Shown: piece after piece, positions 42,979 to 50,744 of the stretch
How positions within the stretch are numbered: position 1 is the stretch's first letter
Layout of the letters: every line of letters starts with the position of its first letter
Source of the DNA: Cyanobacteria bacterium M_surface_10_m1_298
GTDB taxonomy: Bacteria; Cyanobacteriota; Cyanobacteriia; PCC-6307; Cyanobiaceae
Direction: 5' to 3'
DNA: 61,315 bases
NCBI GenBank assembly: GCA_016882485.1
Contig: VGPT01000006.1
Span: 1 to 61,315, forward strand
Made by a program: the position numbers and the translations under genes
The notes under the pieces: generated by a model
Seen by the model: the letters and a program-made list of their open reading frames with translations, nothing else
Told to the model about the DNA's origin: nothing
The model's database searches: none

Positions 42979-43908
42979 GTGGCTGGTGTGGACATTCTGG
43001 TGATGGGCGGAACCCGCTTTGTGGGTCGCCCCCTGGTGCAGCAACTGCTGAACGCTGGCCACAGCCTCACCCTGTTCACCCGTGGCCGCAATGCGGTGCC
43101 CGATGGGGTTGAGCACCTCTGCGGAGATCGCACCAGCGCTGAAGGTCTGTCGGCTCTGTCGGGTCGTCGATTCGATGTGATTGTCGACAGTTCCGGCCGC
43201 ACCGTCGACGACAGTCGCTCGGTGGTTGCGATCACTGGGGCTCCGAGCCACCGCTTTGTGTATGTGAGCTCGGCCGGGGTCTACGCCGACAGTGAACTGT
43301 GGCCCCTCACGGAAGACTCCCCCACCGATCCCCAGAGTCGTCACAGCGGCAAGCTCGACACCGAGGCCTGGCTCCAGGCGGAGAAGATTCCCTTCACCAG
43401 TTTTCGCCCCACTTACATCGTGGGGGCCGGCAACTACAACCCAGTGGAGAGCTGGTTTTTTGATCGGATCGTGCATGGACGGCCCGTGCCCCTGCCCGGA
43501 GATGGCAGCACCATCACCCAGCTCGGTCATGTGAACGATCTGGCTACAGCGATGGCTCTGAGCATCGGTGTGGATGCCGCGGCCAACCGCGTCTACAACT
43601 GCAGCAGCGCCCAGGGCATCAGTTTCCGCGGCCTCGTGGCCGCCGCGGCCCGTGCCTGTGGCAAAGATCCAGCTGCTGTTGAGATTCGCAGCTTTGATCC
43701 CTCCGGTCTCGATAAGAAGGCTCGCAAGGCGTTCCCCCTGCGCATGGCCCACTTCCTGACTGATATCCATCGGGTTCAGCGGGAACTGGCCTGGATACCG
43801 GCCTACGACGTCGAGCAGGCCCTCGCCGATAGCTACAGCAACGACTACGCCAAGCGGATGCCCACAAGCCCTGATTTCAGCTCTGACGATCAGCTGCTGG
43901 CGCTTTGA
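42979..43908 (+). CDS. NAD-dependent epimerase, CSP41-like
   Basis: A 309-residue short-chain-dehydrogenase-type protein. The dinucleotide-binding start is VDILVMGGTRFVGRPLVQQL, VYVSSAGVYADSE lies near residue 95, and FTSFRPTYIVGAGNYNPVE lies near 140. The catalytic YxxxK of true epimerases is not intact: the region reads SGKLDTEAWLQ. This resembles CSP41 (chloroplast stem-loop binding protein), an RNA-binding member that lost enzymatic function and stabilises plastid transcripts and ribosomes. An RNA-related role is therefore likelier than sugar epimerisation. GTG start chosen. The last 32 bp overlap pgsA on the other strand. Confidence 0.85.
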   Translation: MAGVDILVMGGTRFVGRPLVQQLLNAGHSLTLFTRGRNAVPDGVEHLCGDRTSAEGLSALSGRRFDVIVDSSGRTVDDSRSVVAITGAPSHRFVYVSSAGVYADSELWPLTEDSPTDPQSRHSGKLDTEAWLQAEKIPFTSFRPTYIVGAGNYNPVESWFFDRIVHGRPVPLPGDGSTITQLGHVNDLATAMALSIGVDAAANRVYNCSSAQGISFRGLVAAAARACGKDPAAVEIRSFDPSGLDKKARKAFPLRMAHFLTDIHRVQRELAWIPAYDVEQALADSYSNDYAKRMPTSPDFSSDDQLLAL

Positions 43909-44413
43909 CGTAGCCCCAGGCTGAACTCAAGGCCAGCAGCAACGACGGCCAGAACAGCCAGAACCCCAGGGTTTGCAGGTGGCTCTGGCCGATCCATGGC
44001 CAAAGCAGCAGCAGCAGGGAGGCGAATTGAAGGATTGTTTTGGCCTTGCCTCCCCAGGAGGCAGGCCCTCCGCTGCCCTGGCCGGCGCGCCAGCCGGAGA
44101 TCAGCAGCTCCCGGGCCAGCAGCAACCAGATGGCCCAAAGGGGCAGGATCCCCTCTGCCCCCAGCCAGAGCAGGGGCGCCAGGATCAGGATCTTGTCGGT
44201 GAGCGGATCAAGCCGGGCACCCCAGATCGAGCCACCCCCGGCCCGGCGAGCCAGCCAGCCATCGGCCGCGTCACTCAGGCCGCCCACGAGTAACAGCCAC
44301 CAGGCGGTGCCCATCTCACCGCATCCGAGTGCCACGATCAGTGGCAGGCCAAGCAGGGCACGCCCCACCGTGAGGCCATCGGCGAGGCGGCGCTGGATGC
44401 GGCGGTTGGGCAT
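43877..44413 (-). CDS. pgsA: CDP-diacylglycerol-glycerol-3-phosphate 3-phosphatidyltransferase
   Basis: Makes phosphatidylglycerophosphate, the precursor of phosphatidylglycerol, an essential lipid of photosystems. The 178-residue membrane protein has the CDP-alcohol phosphotransferase signature DGWLARRAGGGSIWGARLDP followed by LTDK (DGx2ARx8Gx3Dx3D) near residues 48-72, within four to five hydrophobic helices. Length is typical. The gene is convergent with the CSP41-like gene, overlapping by 32 bp, and divergent from the CBS-pair gene. Confidence 0.93.
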   Translation of the reverse strand: MPNRRIQRRLADGLTVGRALLGLPLIVALGCGEMGTAWWLLLVGGLSDAADGWLARRAGGGSIWGARLDPLTDKILILAPLLWLGAEGILPLWAIWLLLARELLISGWRAGQGSGGPASWGGKAKTILQFASLLLLLWPWIGQSHLQTLGFWLFWPSLLLALSSAWGYVKAPAADRQS

Positions 44414-44489
44414 GGCTTTCCCATCAAGCGTTGCAGTTCATTCTTCCGCCTGGTCGAGCGGCCACAATGGCGACATTGATTGGGCAGCC

Positions 44490-44954
44490 ATGGTCGTTGA
44501 ACGCCGCGTCTCCGAGGTGATGAGTACTCCGGTGCGCAGTGTCCGCGTCGACACGCCACTGCAGAAGGCGGTTCAGCTCATGAGCGACCACCACATCAGC
44601 GGCCTGCCCGTTCTCGATGAGACGGGAGCGTTGGTGGGTGAACTCACCGAACAGGATCTGATGGTGCGCGAGAGCGGCTTCGATGCCGGCCCTTACGTGA
44701 TGCTGCTCGATGCGGTGATCTATCTGCGCAATCCTCTGCAGTGGGATAAGCAGGTGCACCAGGTGCTGGGCAACACGGTGGGAGAGGTGATGAGCAAGGG
44801 TCCGCACACCTGCAGTGCCGACACCCTCCTGCCGGCGGCGGCGAAGTTGCTGCATGAAAGCAACACCCAGCGTCTCTTCGTGCTGGATGAAGGCAAGCGC
44901 CCGTTGGGGGTTCTCACCCGCGGTGATGTGGTGCGCGCCCTGGCCTCTGCCTAG
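44490..44954 (+). CDS. CBS-domain pair protein
   Basis: A 154-residue protein made of two CBS domains and nothing else. Repeat 1 is VSEVMSTPVRSVRVDTPLQK with HISGLPVLDETGALVGELTE. Repeat 2 is VGEVMSKGPHTCSADTLLPA with TQRLFVLDEGKRPLGVLTRG. Such stand-alone pairs bind adenine nucleotides and tune partner enzymes; plant CBSX homologues act on thioredoxins. A longer insert between repeats (about residues 60-90) is typical of the plastid-like form. I use the ATG at 44490; the frame is open far upstream but overlaps pgsA there. Its stop overlaps the convergent hypothetical by 4 bp. Confidence 0.9.
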   Translation: MVVERRVSEVMSTPVRSVRVDTPLQKAVQLMSDHHISGLPVLDETGALVGELTEQDLMVRESGFDAGPYVMLLDAVIYLRNPLQWDKQVHQVLGNTVGEVMSKGPHTCSADTLLPAAAKLLHESNTQRLFVLDEGKRPLGVLTRGDVVRALASA

Positions 44955-46279
44955 GGCGGTGGCGGTGCAAGCACCGGCGGTGGTGGCATCGGCTGTTGCC
45001 TGATTGGTTGGTTCACTGGTGGCAGGGGGGGCGGCAGTGGCACCCCAGAGCCGTTGGCATCGTTGATTCCGCTGCCCAGGCCAGGCGCCGCGATGTCCAC
45101 TTCGGGATCGCTCGGCAGCTCCTGACCCTCCTCTAACACCAATGGTGGCGGCAGATCCGGTGCCAGGGGCATCAGTTCGTCGCTGGGACTGGCAGCATCC
45201 TTCTCCTGCAGTTCCCTCAGGGCGAGGGGGTCAGCGGTGATCGGTGGTTCCCGCAGCGGCTGTCCCTTGGTGGTGGCAGGCCCGGTGCCGCTGGGTTTCG
45301 GCGACCAGATCAACCGGGCGATGGGTTCGACCCCCTGCTCCATCAATCGGTTCAGACCCGCCAGGGCCCGATCCACCAGTTGGGTGCCGAAGGTTTGCCC
45401 GCATTGCAGAGGGTTGCTGCACTGGCGTCGTCCGGCCCGTGGCACCAGGCTGGCCAGCAGATCGCCGCGCAGCGGCTGGGGCCTCTCGCTCAGCCGCAGC
45501 ATGTAGGGCACATGCACAAAGCTGGTAGCTCCGCCGCTGATCCAGTTGGCATCGGCCTCGCTGAAGCCTTTGACACCGGGAATGATGAAGCGACTCTTGG
45601 AGGCGTGATCCGGCAGGTAGGCGGCCTTCAACCCTCGCTGTCGAGCCAGGCTGCGGGTTTGCTCCAGGGTGAGCCCATCGCGGCTCATCAGCACCTCCAG
45701 TCGACCATCGCGCCTGAGCCCCAGCACCATCCGGATCCGGGGCAGGAAGTACCGGATCTGCTGACCCATGGACACGCTGTAGGCGCCGCGATACTCGGCA
45801 GGAGGAGCTTCAAGATCGTTGTAGAGGCTGTGGAGACCACCGATGAAGGTGTCGTACGTGCCGGCCCGCTCCGGTGTCAGTTCTCCATAGCCGAAGTCCA
45901 CCTGCCCGTCATGGCGGATCCCCACAAAAGCTCGCTGCCGCGCTGCGGTGCGATTTCGTCCTCTCCAGACCTGAGACCCGAGCTTCAGATCCCCAAGGGG
46001 AATCGTGATCTCCTGGCCCGCGGCGTTGACGTGCCGCTCGTACATCGGCCCTGAGAAGTAGGCCAAAGCGCCGGAGTCGTTGTAGGCCTCCTGTTCTCGA
46101 TCCCAGCCTTCCAGGAGATCCAGTCGGATCTTGCGGGGATCGACGTCGAAGGCATACACCTCGTCATCAGGTCGGTAGCGGAAGAGGGAATCGGCGCCTT
46201 GGCCCCTGATCTGATCAAACCGCTGTTCCCGTTCGGGCAATGGCGGCGCAATGGCCACCAGAAAGGCGAACAGGCCCAC
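44951..46279 (-). CDS. Hypothetical protein with N-terminal anchor and proline-rich tail
   Basis: Not recognised. The body (residues 20-310) is globular, with blocks such as GDLKLGSQVWRGRNRTAARQ, FIGGLHSLYNDLEAPPAEYR and GGATSFVHVPYMLRL. The last 100 residues are rich in Pro and end in PPPPVLAPPPP. The hydrophobic start GLFAFLVAIAPPL is cut short at the GTG used here. The frame runs upstream, without ATG, GTG or TTG, to a CTG at 46358-46360, adding RRKRWLTIGVP, which would complete a signal anchor. The true start is therefore probably non-standard. The body looks extracytoplasmic; a secretion or cell-surface role is inference. Confidence 0.7.
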   Translation of the reverse strand: MGLFAFLVAIAPPLPEREQRFDQIRGQGADSLFRYRPDDEVYAFDVDPRKIRLDLLEGWDREQEAYNDSGALAYFSGPMYERHVNAAGQEITIPLGDLKLGSQVWRGRNRTAARQRAFVGIRHDGQVDFGYGELTPERAGTYDTFIGGLHSLYNDLEAPPAEYRGAYSVSMGQQIRYFLPRIRMVLGLRRDGRLEVLMSRDGLTLEQTRSLARQRGLKAAYLPDHASKSRFIIPGVKGFSEADANWISGGATSFVHVPYMLRLSERPQPLRGDLLASLVPRAGRRQCSNPLQCGQTFGTQLVDRALAGLNRLMEQGVEPIARLIWSPKPSGTGPATTKGQPLREPPITADPLALRELQEKDAASPSDELMPLAPDLPPPLVLEEGQELPSDPEVDIAAPGLGSGINDANGSGVPLPPPLPPVNQPIRQQPMPPPPVLAPPPP

Positions 46280-46384
46280 GGGGACGCCGATCGTTAGCCA
46301 GCGCTTGCGTCTCCAGAGGGGCCGATCCGAGACAGGTGTTGGCGGCGTCGCTGTGTTCAGATCGTCCTACCGGAGAGGGGCAAT

Positions 46385-47032
46385 CTACGAACGCCCCAGG
46401 GCCAGCACTTGCCCATCGGCGATCAACCAGCGGTCCAGATCAGCCCCGACGGGATGCCCGCCGGTGAGCTCTCCAAACGCCGGCAGCATCAGCCGCTGTT
46501 GGTGCTGATCCAAGGCAAAACAGGGCAGCCGCAGTCGATCAGGGCCTCTGCCAAGCACCGCCACCGGGTGAATGTGACCACAGAGGTTGAGACCGTGAGC
46601 GTCGGGGGGTGCTTCGGGTTCATGACTGAGCCACCACACTCCACTGGCCAGAGAGGTGCGGGCCTCCAAGCCGGCAATCCAACTACCGCGGTCATGGTTG
46701 CCGCCGATCAGCCCTAACGGACATCCCAGCAGGTCTGGCAGAGCCGCCAGCTTCTCGCGCAGTTCAGCCGTCAGCCCCACCCGGCTATGGATCAGGTCAC
46801 CGAGCACCAGCACCTGCTCAGGTTGAAGCGCATTGGCTAGGGCCAGAAGGCGATTGAGGTTGCCGAGATCCCCATCGCTGGGTAGGGGAATGCCATGGGC
46901 CTGGAAGGTTTCCGCCTTGCCCAGGTGCAGATCCGCCAGCAGGAGCAAACGCTGTTGGGGAATCCAAACGGCGCGCTCCGGCAGCAGCTCCAGGGGATGG
47001 CCCTGCCATCGAATCAGGGCGCTGCCCTTCAC
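46385..47032 (-). CDS. pdeM: Ligase-associated metallophosphoesterase PdeM
   Basis: A 215-residue calcineurin-type phosphoesterase. Its metal motifs are LLLADLHLGKAETFQ near 31, VLVLGDLIHSRVG near 75, GLIGGNHDRGSW near 110 and LNLCGHIHPVAVLG near 147. The pattern fits PdeM, the DNA endonuclease usually found beside a helicase-ATP-dependent ligase-MBL nuclease set, all of which occur at 53816-59042 here. It is therefore probably part of the same DNA-repair pathway, although encoded in a different unit. The ATG overlaps the upstream GST stop (ATGA), so the two are translationally coupled. Confidence 0.87.
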   Translation of the reverse strand: MKGSALIRWQGHPLELLPERAVWIPQQRLLLLADLHLGKAETFQAHGIPLPSDGDLGNLNRLLALANALQPEQVLVLGDLIHSRVGLTAELREKLAALPDLLGCPLGLIGGNHDRGSWIAGLEARTSLASGVWWLSHEPEAPPDAHGLNLCGHIHPVAVLGRGPDRLRLPCFALDQHQQRLMLPAFGELTGGHPVGADLDRWLIADGQVLALGRS

Positions 47033-47607
47033 CGCTGACCCATCACGCTTTGGTATGCCGGTCGTTGTTGGGTGGCGCTAATGGTGGCCTGCACCTGGGG
47101 ATAGGGGCTCAGATCGATCTGGGGGAAGAAGATCGGCAGGTAGGCGAGATAGGCATTCACGGCGCAGTCGGCCACTCCCCAGGCCTCGCCCATCAGTGGA
47201 CCCTCGCCCAGCTTGCGATCGAGCACCTCCATCAGTCGGGGGAATTCGCGTTCCCGGTTGGAGGGTACGAACAGGGCCGTGGCGAGGGTGGCATTGGCGA
47301 ACAACACCCACTGCTGCGCTAGACCCCGTTCTGCTGCGCTCTGGCATTCACCGCCGTAGCGCTCCGCGAGATAGAGCAGGATCGCTCCGCTTTCAAACAG
47401 CTGCAGACGACCATCCGTTAGGGACGGATCCTCATCCACCAGCGCCGGCACCTTGCCGAAGGGGTTGATTTGGGTGAAGGGCTCCTGGCGGTGTTCCCCG
47501 GCTTCCATGTCCAGCAGATGCCAGGTGTAGGGGATCCCTTTTTCCTCCATGTACCAACGGGGCATGGAGGCCCGGCTGCGGGCGCCGCCGTAAAGGGTCA
47601 GGGCCAT
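47029..47607 (-). CDS. Glutathione S-transferase family protein
   Basis: A 192-residue GST. The thioredoxin-like N-terminal domain begins LTLYGGARSRASMPRWYMEE, with the cis-Pro and glutathione-binding segment NPFGKVPALVDED near residue 50 and QLFESGAILLYLAERYGG near 66. The helical C-terminal domain contains GEAWGVADCAVNAYLAYLP near 150. The Ser in ARSRAS may be the catalytic residue. The ATG at 47607 is used because the larger frame upstream has no conserved residues and would cross the divergent fusion gene. It overlaps pdeM by 4 bp. Confidence 0.87.
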   Translation of the reverse strand: MALTLYGGARSRASMPRWYMEEKGIPYTWHLLDMEAGEHRQEPFTQINPFGKVPALVDEDPSLTDGRLQLFESGAILLYLAERYGGECQSAAERGLAQQWVLFANATLATALFVPSNREREFPRLMEVLDRKLGEGPLMGEAWGVADCAVNAYLAYLPIFFPQIDLSPYPQVQATISATQQRPAYQSVMGQR

Positions 47608-47700
47608 GACTGAACTGTGGGATCGGCTGAGCGTATCGGCTTCTCGCCACCCGCTTTGCACGAACGCCTCCAGACTGGAGGCATTGGCCTCGAGACACAG

Positions 47701-49770
47701 GTGTCTGAGCCCTCTGCGTTGCTGAAACTCGCACCGCTTCTGGTGGGACAGGCCCGCCGAGGGGTCGTCGGCAGTAGTCGTTACGCCAGGGCGCTGCGGG
47801 ACTCCATCCGACAGGCGGCTCAGGATCCAACGCGACGGGCCGTTCTCATCTCCGGGGAGCCAGGCCTGGAGAAGGACAACCTCGCGGCTCTCATTCACTT
47901 CGGCTCGGCGGATCGCAAGCGCTTGATGGTGCGCCTTGATGGCGCCCTGCTCAAAGCCGATGGCAGCGATCTTTTCGGATCCGCCAGCGACCCGCCCGGA
48001 ACGTCGCTGCTGGCTCTGCTGGGGGATGGATCCCTGCTGATTGACCAACTGGAGCGGGTGCCTGAGCCGCTCAAACCCCGGTTGCTGGAGTTGGTCCAGG
48101 GCGGCCATGGCTTTCAGGGGCGTCTGTTCTTCACCTCAGAAACCGTGAGCCCTGGCTTTGAGCGTTGCTGCACGCTCATCCGGGTGCCCCCCCTGCGGGT
48201 TCGGCGCCAGGACCTGGGCGAATGGATGCGCTATGGCGTTCGCCTCCGTAGCCGGAAGCTCGGTTGGAGCCCGCCCCCCGAGGTGCCCGAGGCGGTGGTG
48301 AAGCGCCTGCAGGCCTACGACTTCCCCAACAACCTGCGGGAGCTGGACACCCTGATCTATCGCGCTCTGCAGCAGATACGTCGGCAGGAGGGACACGCAG
48401 CGCCGGGGGTGATCCCGGAGGATGTGTTTTGGACACCCCCGCGCCATCAGCGCTTTCGCTTCGACATCTGGCGTTGGAAACCACATCTGCGGGAGCTGAT
48501 GCGGGCGCCAGGGCTCTGGAACACGCTCCTATTCGGTTTGGTGAGCTGGCTGTTTGTTCTGGTGAACCTCTGGCTCTGGCTGGGTCCCCAGGACCGACAA
48601 CACAACGGAGCGCTCAATCTCTTCTGGGCCTGGTGGTGGCCGTTGATCCTGTTGGGCTTCCCACTGGTGGGCCGACTGTGGTGTTCTTTCTGTCCCTTCA
48701 TGGTCTGGGGCGAGATCACCCAACGCCTGGCCCGTGCCCTGGGCCTACAGCCCGCCCGCTGGCCCCGAGGGGAAACCGATGACTGGGCTTCCCCTCTGTT
48801 GGCGTTTGGTTTTGCCTTGATCCTGCTCTGGGAGGAGGTTTGGGATCTGCAGAACACCGCTTGGCTCAGCAGCTGCTTGCTGTTGCTGATCACCGCTGGG
48901 GCGGTCGTGGGCTCCTTGCGCTTTGAGAAGCGCTTCTGGTGCCGTTATCTCTGCCCGGTGGGAGGAATGAATGGCTTGTTCGCCAAGTTGTCGGTTCTGG
49001 AGCTACGCGCCCAGGTGGGCACCTGCAGTGGCAGTTGCAGCAGCTACTCCTGCTTCAAAGGTGGTCCTGCTGAAGGGGAGGGGCTGGCCACGGCGGGCTG
49101 TCCCCTCGGCACCCATCCCGCCCACCTCAGCGACAACCGCAACTGTGTGCTCTGCCTCACCTGTGCCCAGGCCTGCCCGCACCGTTCCGTGCAACTGGCC
49201 CTGCGCCCCCCGGCCGCTGACATTCAGCGCGAGATGGATCTTCCAAGGGGCGAACCGTTGCTGCTGCTCGTGCTGGCCGGCGACCTCTGCCTGCACCATG
49301 CCCATCGCCTGCTCGGCTGGTTGACCTGGGTGCCTTCCTCCTTGGTGGAGGGTCCACTGCCTCTACGGCTTGCGACTGCAGCGCTGGCGTTGTCGATCCC
49401 GGCCCTTGCCTACGCGCTTTGCCATGTCCTGTTCTCCGCGCAACGTCTGCAACGCACCCTCTATGGGTTCCTGCCCTTGATCTGGGCTCTGTTGCTGGCA
49501 CGCCATCTGCCGATCGGCATGGCAGAAGCCGGACAGTTGTTGCCGGTGAGCCTGTCGTTCTGGCAGCCCGACTGGGCCGCCGTCGTTCCTGCTTGGCGCG
49601 CCGATTCGCATGTGATCGCCTTCTGTCAGAGCGCTGCGGTGCTGCTGGGTTGGGGCGTATCTGTGGTGTTGCTGCGCCGTCAACTGGCCACCCATCGCTC
49701 CGCCTGGCTCGGAGCGTCCGTGCTGGCGCTGGCGCTCGCTCTGGCCGGGCGTTGGTTAGTGGCGGTCTGA
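47701..49770 (+). CDS. Degenerate sigma-54-type AAA+ domain fused to membrane polyferredoxin
   Basis: A fusion of about 689 residues. The N-terminal part follows a sigma-54 activator AAA+ domain from end to end: a degraded Walker A (SGEPGLEKDNLA), SLLIDQLERVPEPLKPRLLE replacing the Walker-B GTLFLDEIGELP pattern, VPPLRVRRQDL and YDFPNNLREL. The GAFTGA loop that contacts sigma-54 is absent. Near residue 275 it becomes a NapH/CcoG-like membrane protein with about ten helices and iron-sulfur Cys motifs: CSFCPF, CRYLCPVGG, CSGSCSSYSC and CVLCLTCAQACPH. A redox-coupled membrane function is likely. GTG 47701 is chosen; an in-frame GTG at 47617 would leave only 9 bp to the GST start. Confidence 0.85.
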   Translation: MSEPSALLKLAPLLVGQARRGVVGSSRYARALRDSIRQAAQDPTRRAVLISGEPGLEKDNLAALIHFGSADRKRLMVRLDGALLKADGSDLFGSASDPPGTSLLALLGDGSLLIDQLERVPEPLKPRLLELVQGGHGFQGRLFFTSETVSPGFERCCTLIRVPPLRVRRQDLGEWMRYGVRLRSRKLGWSPPPEVPEAVVKRLQAYDFPNNLRELDTLIYRALQQIRRQEGHAAPGVIPEDVFWTPPRHQRFRFDIWRWKPHLRELMRAPGLWNTLLFGLVSWLFVLVNLWLWLGPQDRQHNGALNLFWAWWWPLILLGFPLVGRLWCSFCPFMVWGEITQRLARALGLQPARWPRGETDDWASPLLAFGFALILLWEEVWDLQNTAWLSSCLLLLITAGAVVGSLRFEKRFWCRYLCPVGGMNGLFAKLSVLELRAQVGTCSGSCSSYSCFKGGPAEGEGLATAGCPLGTHPAHLSDNRNCVLCLTCAQACPHRSVQLALRPPAADIQREMDLPRGEPLLLLVLAGDLCLHHAHRLLGWLTWVPSSLVEGPLPLRLATAALALSIPALAYALCHVLFSAQRLQRTLYGFLPLIWALLLARHLPIGMAEAGQLLPVSLSFWQPDWAAVVPAWRADSHVIAFCQSAAVLLGWGVSVVLLRRQLATHRSAWLGASVLALALALAGRWLVAV

Positions 49771-50148
49771 GCCCAACCAACGGCCCGAGGGGATCGTCGC
49801 CACAAAGCGAACCTGCCGCGCCCGGCCCACATAGACCCAGACCTCTCGCCCATCACGGAGTCGGTGCAGCTGGCGTTCATAGAGCCTTGGCGCCCCCTCA
49901 AACCGATCCACGTGTTCGAGCTGTTCCGCGGTGACCGCATAGATCTCCCCGTGAAGCACGGAGCCGCCGCTCGGATCGACCACCGCCATCGGAAATGGCC
50001 CCAGGTCGTACAAGCTCAATCCGCTCACGCTGCCTTTGCCCTCCAGGCGCGCCTCGCGCAACTGGCCATGGTTGCGTTCTCCCCGCTTGAGGCTTCCGTA
50101 GACAAACAGCAGGCCGACATAATCAACGCTGCTTCCTTCATCCGCCAT
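49756..50148 (-). CDS. Gamma-glutamylcyclotransferase / AIG2-like protein
   Basis: A 130-residue protein of the GGCT-like (AIG2/BtrG) fold. The substrate loop reads LLFVYGSLKRGERNHGQL near residues 13-30, and a Glu in HVDRFEGAPRLYER near 80 matches the general acid of the family. Members cleave gamma-glutamyl peptides or act on related gamma-glutamylamines, releasing 5-oxoproline; the exact substrate is unknown. The stop overlaps the 3' end of the polyferredoxin fusion by 15 bp. Its ATG shares the palindrome CCATGA with a possible micro-ORF on the other strand, and an internal start nearer VDYVGLL is possible. Confidence 0.8.
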   Translation of the reverse strand: MADEGSSVDYVGLLFVYGSLKRGERNHGQLREARLEGKGSVSGLSLYDLGPFPMAVVDPSGGSVLHGEIYAVTAEQLEHVDRFEGAPRLYERQLHRLRDGREVWVYVGRARQVRFVATIPSGRWLGSDRH

Positions 50149-50434
50149 GACCCTTGCTCTGTTGATTGCCTTGGCGGGTTCCCTGGGCCTGATGGCCTGG
50201 ATTGTGCGTCGTCTCGAGCGCTCCTGAGTTTCGGCTTTTGATCACATCCACCACGGCGTTGGCATTCACCGTGCGGATCACGCCGGTGTCGATGCAGGCG
50301 ATTTGAAACAGGGAGTTCGCCTTGCAGCGGGCGCCTCCTTCGGCGTGGATCACTTCCCCGGCCCACCAGTCGCCACGCTGTTGCACCGCCACCAGGTCTC
50401 CGACGCGCACCGCCAGAAAGCGAGGAGCCTCCAC
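50138..50434 (-). CDS. Small DUF3104-like protein next to a LexA box
   Basis: A 98-residue protein. The first 66 residues form an SH3-like small domain (FLAVRVGDLVAVQQRGDWWA, GEVIHAEGGARCKANSLFQI, DTGVIRTVNANAVVDVI) that I match, from memory, to DUF3104, a family seen mainly in Synechococcus and Prochlorococcus. The remaining 30 residues are polar and may be read-through over the neighbouring start regions. No function is known. A 13-of-14 match to the cyanobacterial LexA box lies 16 bp upstream of its ATG, so it may be induced by DNA damage. Confidence 0.72.
   Translation of the reverse strand: MEAPRFLAVRVGDLVAVQQRGDWWAGEVIHAEGGARCKANSLFQIACIDTGVIRTVNANAVVDVIKSRNSGALETTHNPGHQAQGTRQGNQQSKGHGG
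50147..50227 (+). CDS. Candidate single-helix micro-protein
   Basis: A 26-codon frame, ATG at 50147 and TGA at 50225-50227, encodes a hydrophobic helix (LALLIALAGSLGLMAWIV) followed by a basic-rich end (RRLERS). The composition resembles small thylakoid or plasma-membrane subunits, but I do not recognise it as any known Psb, Psa or Pet protein. Its ATG overlaps the start codon of the cyclotransferase-like gene in the palindrome CATG, and it lies antisense to the tail of the DUF3104-like gene. It may be spurious. Confidence 0.3.
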   Translation: MTLALLIALAGSLGLMAWIVRRLERS

Positions 50435-50449
50435 TCGAGTTGCTCAGCT

Positions 50450-50463
50450 CGTACAAATGTACT
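50450..50463. promoter_or_regulatory. Putative LexA (SOS) box
   Basis: CGTACAAATGTACT (minus strand AGTACATTTGTACG) matches the cyanobacterial LexA consensus that I recall as AGTACWNWTGTACT at 13 of 14 positions; the GTAC half-sites are intact. It lies 16 bp upstream of the DUF3104-like ATG on the minus strand. I found no comparable second site elsewhere in the window. Confidence 0.6.
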
Positions 50464-50744
50464 GACGCCTGATCGGTGTTGTCTTCGCGGGGCTACGGCG
50501 CTTGAGGTGGGCTGTGCTGGCTCCAGGGATGGCTTTGGAGTACAAGGGTGAGGGGATAGTCGGGGAACCAATCCCTTCCCATGCGCCAGGCCTGTGCAGC
50601 GGAGTGGGCCTGAAGGGGAATGCTCAGGCTCCGGTGCGGAAGATCAACGTTGAGGTTGTAGGAGAGCATCGCCGGTCTTGCCGCTACTGCACTGCTAGCG
50701 AGGGCTGAGACAGCTGAGATCAGACTGCGGTTTTGTTCTCGTTT
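50464..50744. other. Gene-poor interval
   Basis: Together with the LexA box this is about 310 bp without a convincing gene. Several short frames occur on the plus strand (for example 50502-50708) but none has recognisable residues or a good start. Purine-rich stretches are visible, with no clear terminator or tRNA-like structure. It could hold a regulatory RNA or promoters for the flanking tiny genes, but I see no positive evidence. Confidence 0.5.

Noticed and set aside
47701-48520. Stand-alone sigma-54-dependent transcription activator
   Set aside because: Frame continues without break into the membrane polyferredoxin, key ATPase and sigma-contact residues are missing and no DNA-binding domain is present.
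50502-50708. 68-codon ORF in the gap downstream of the LexA box
   Set aside because: No conserved-looking residues, weak start, no membrane or domain pattern.
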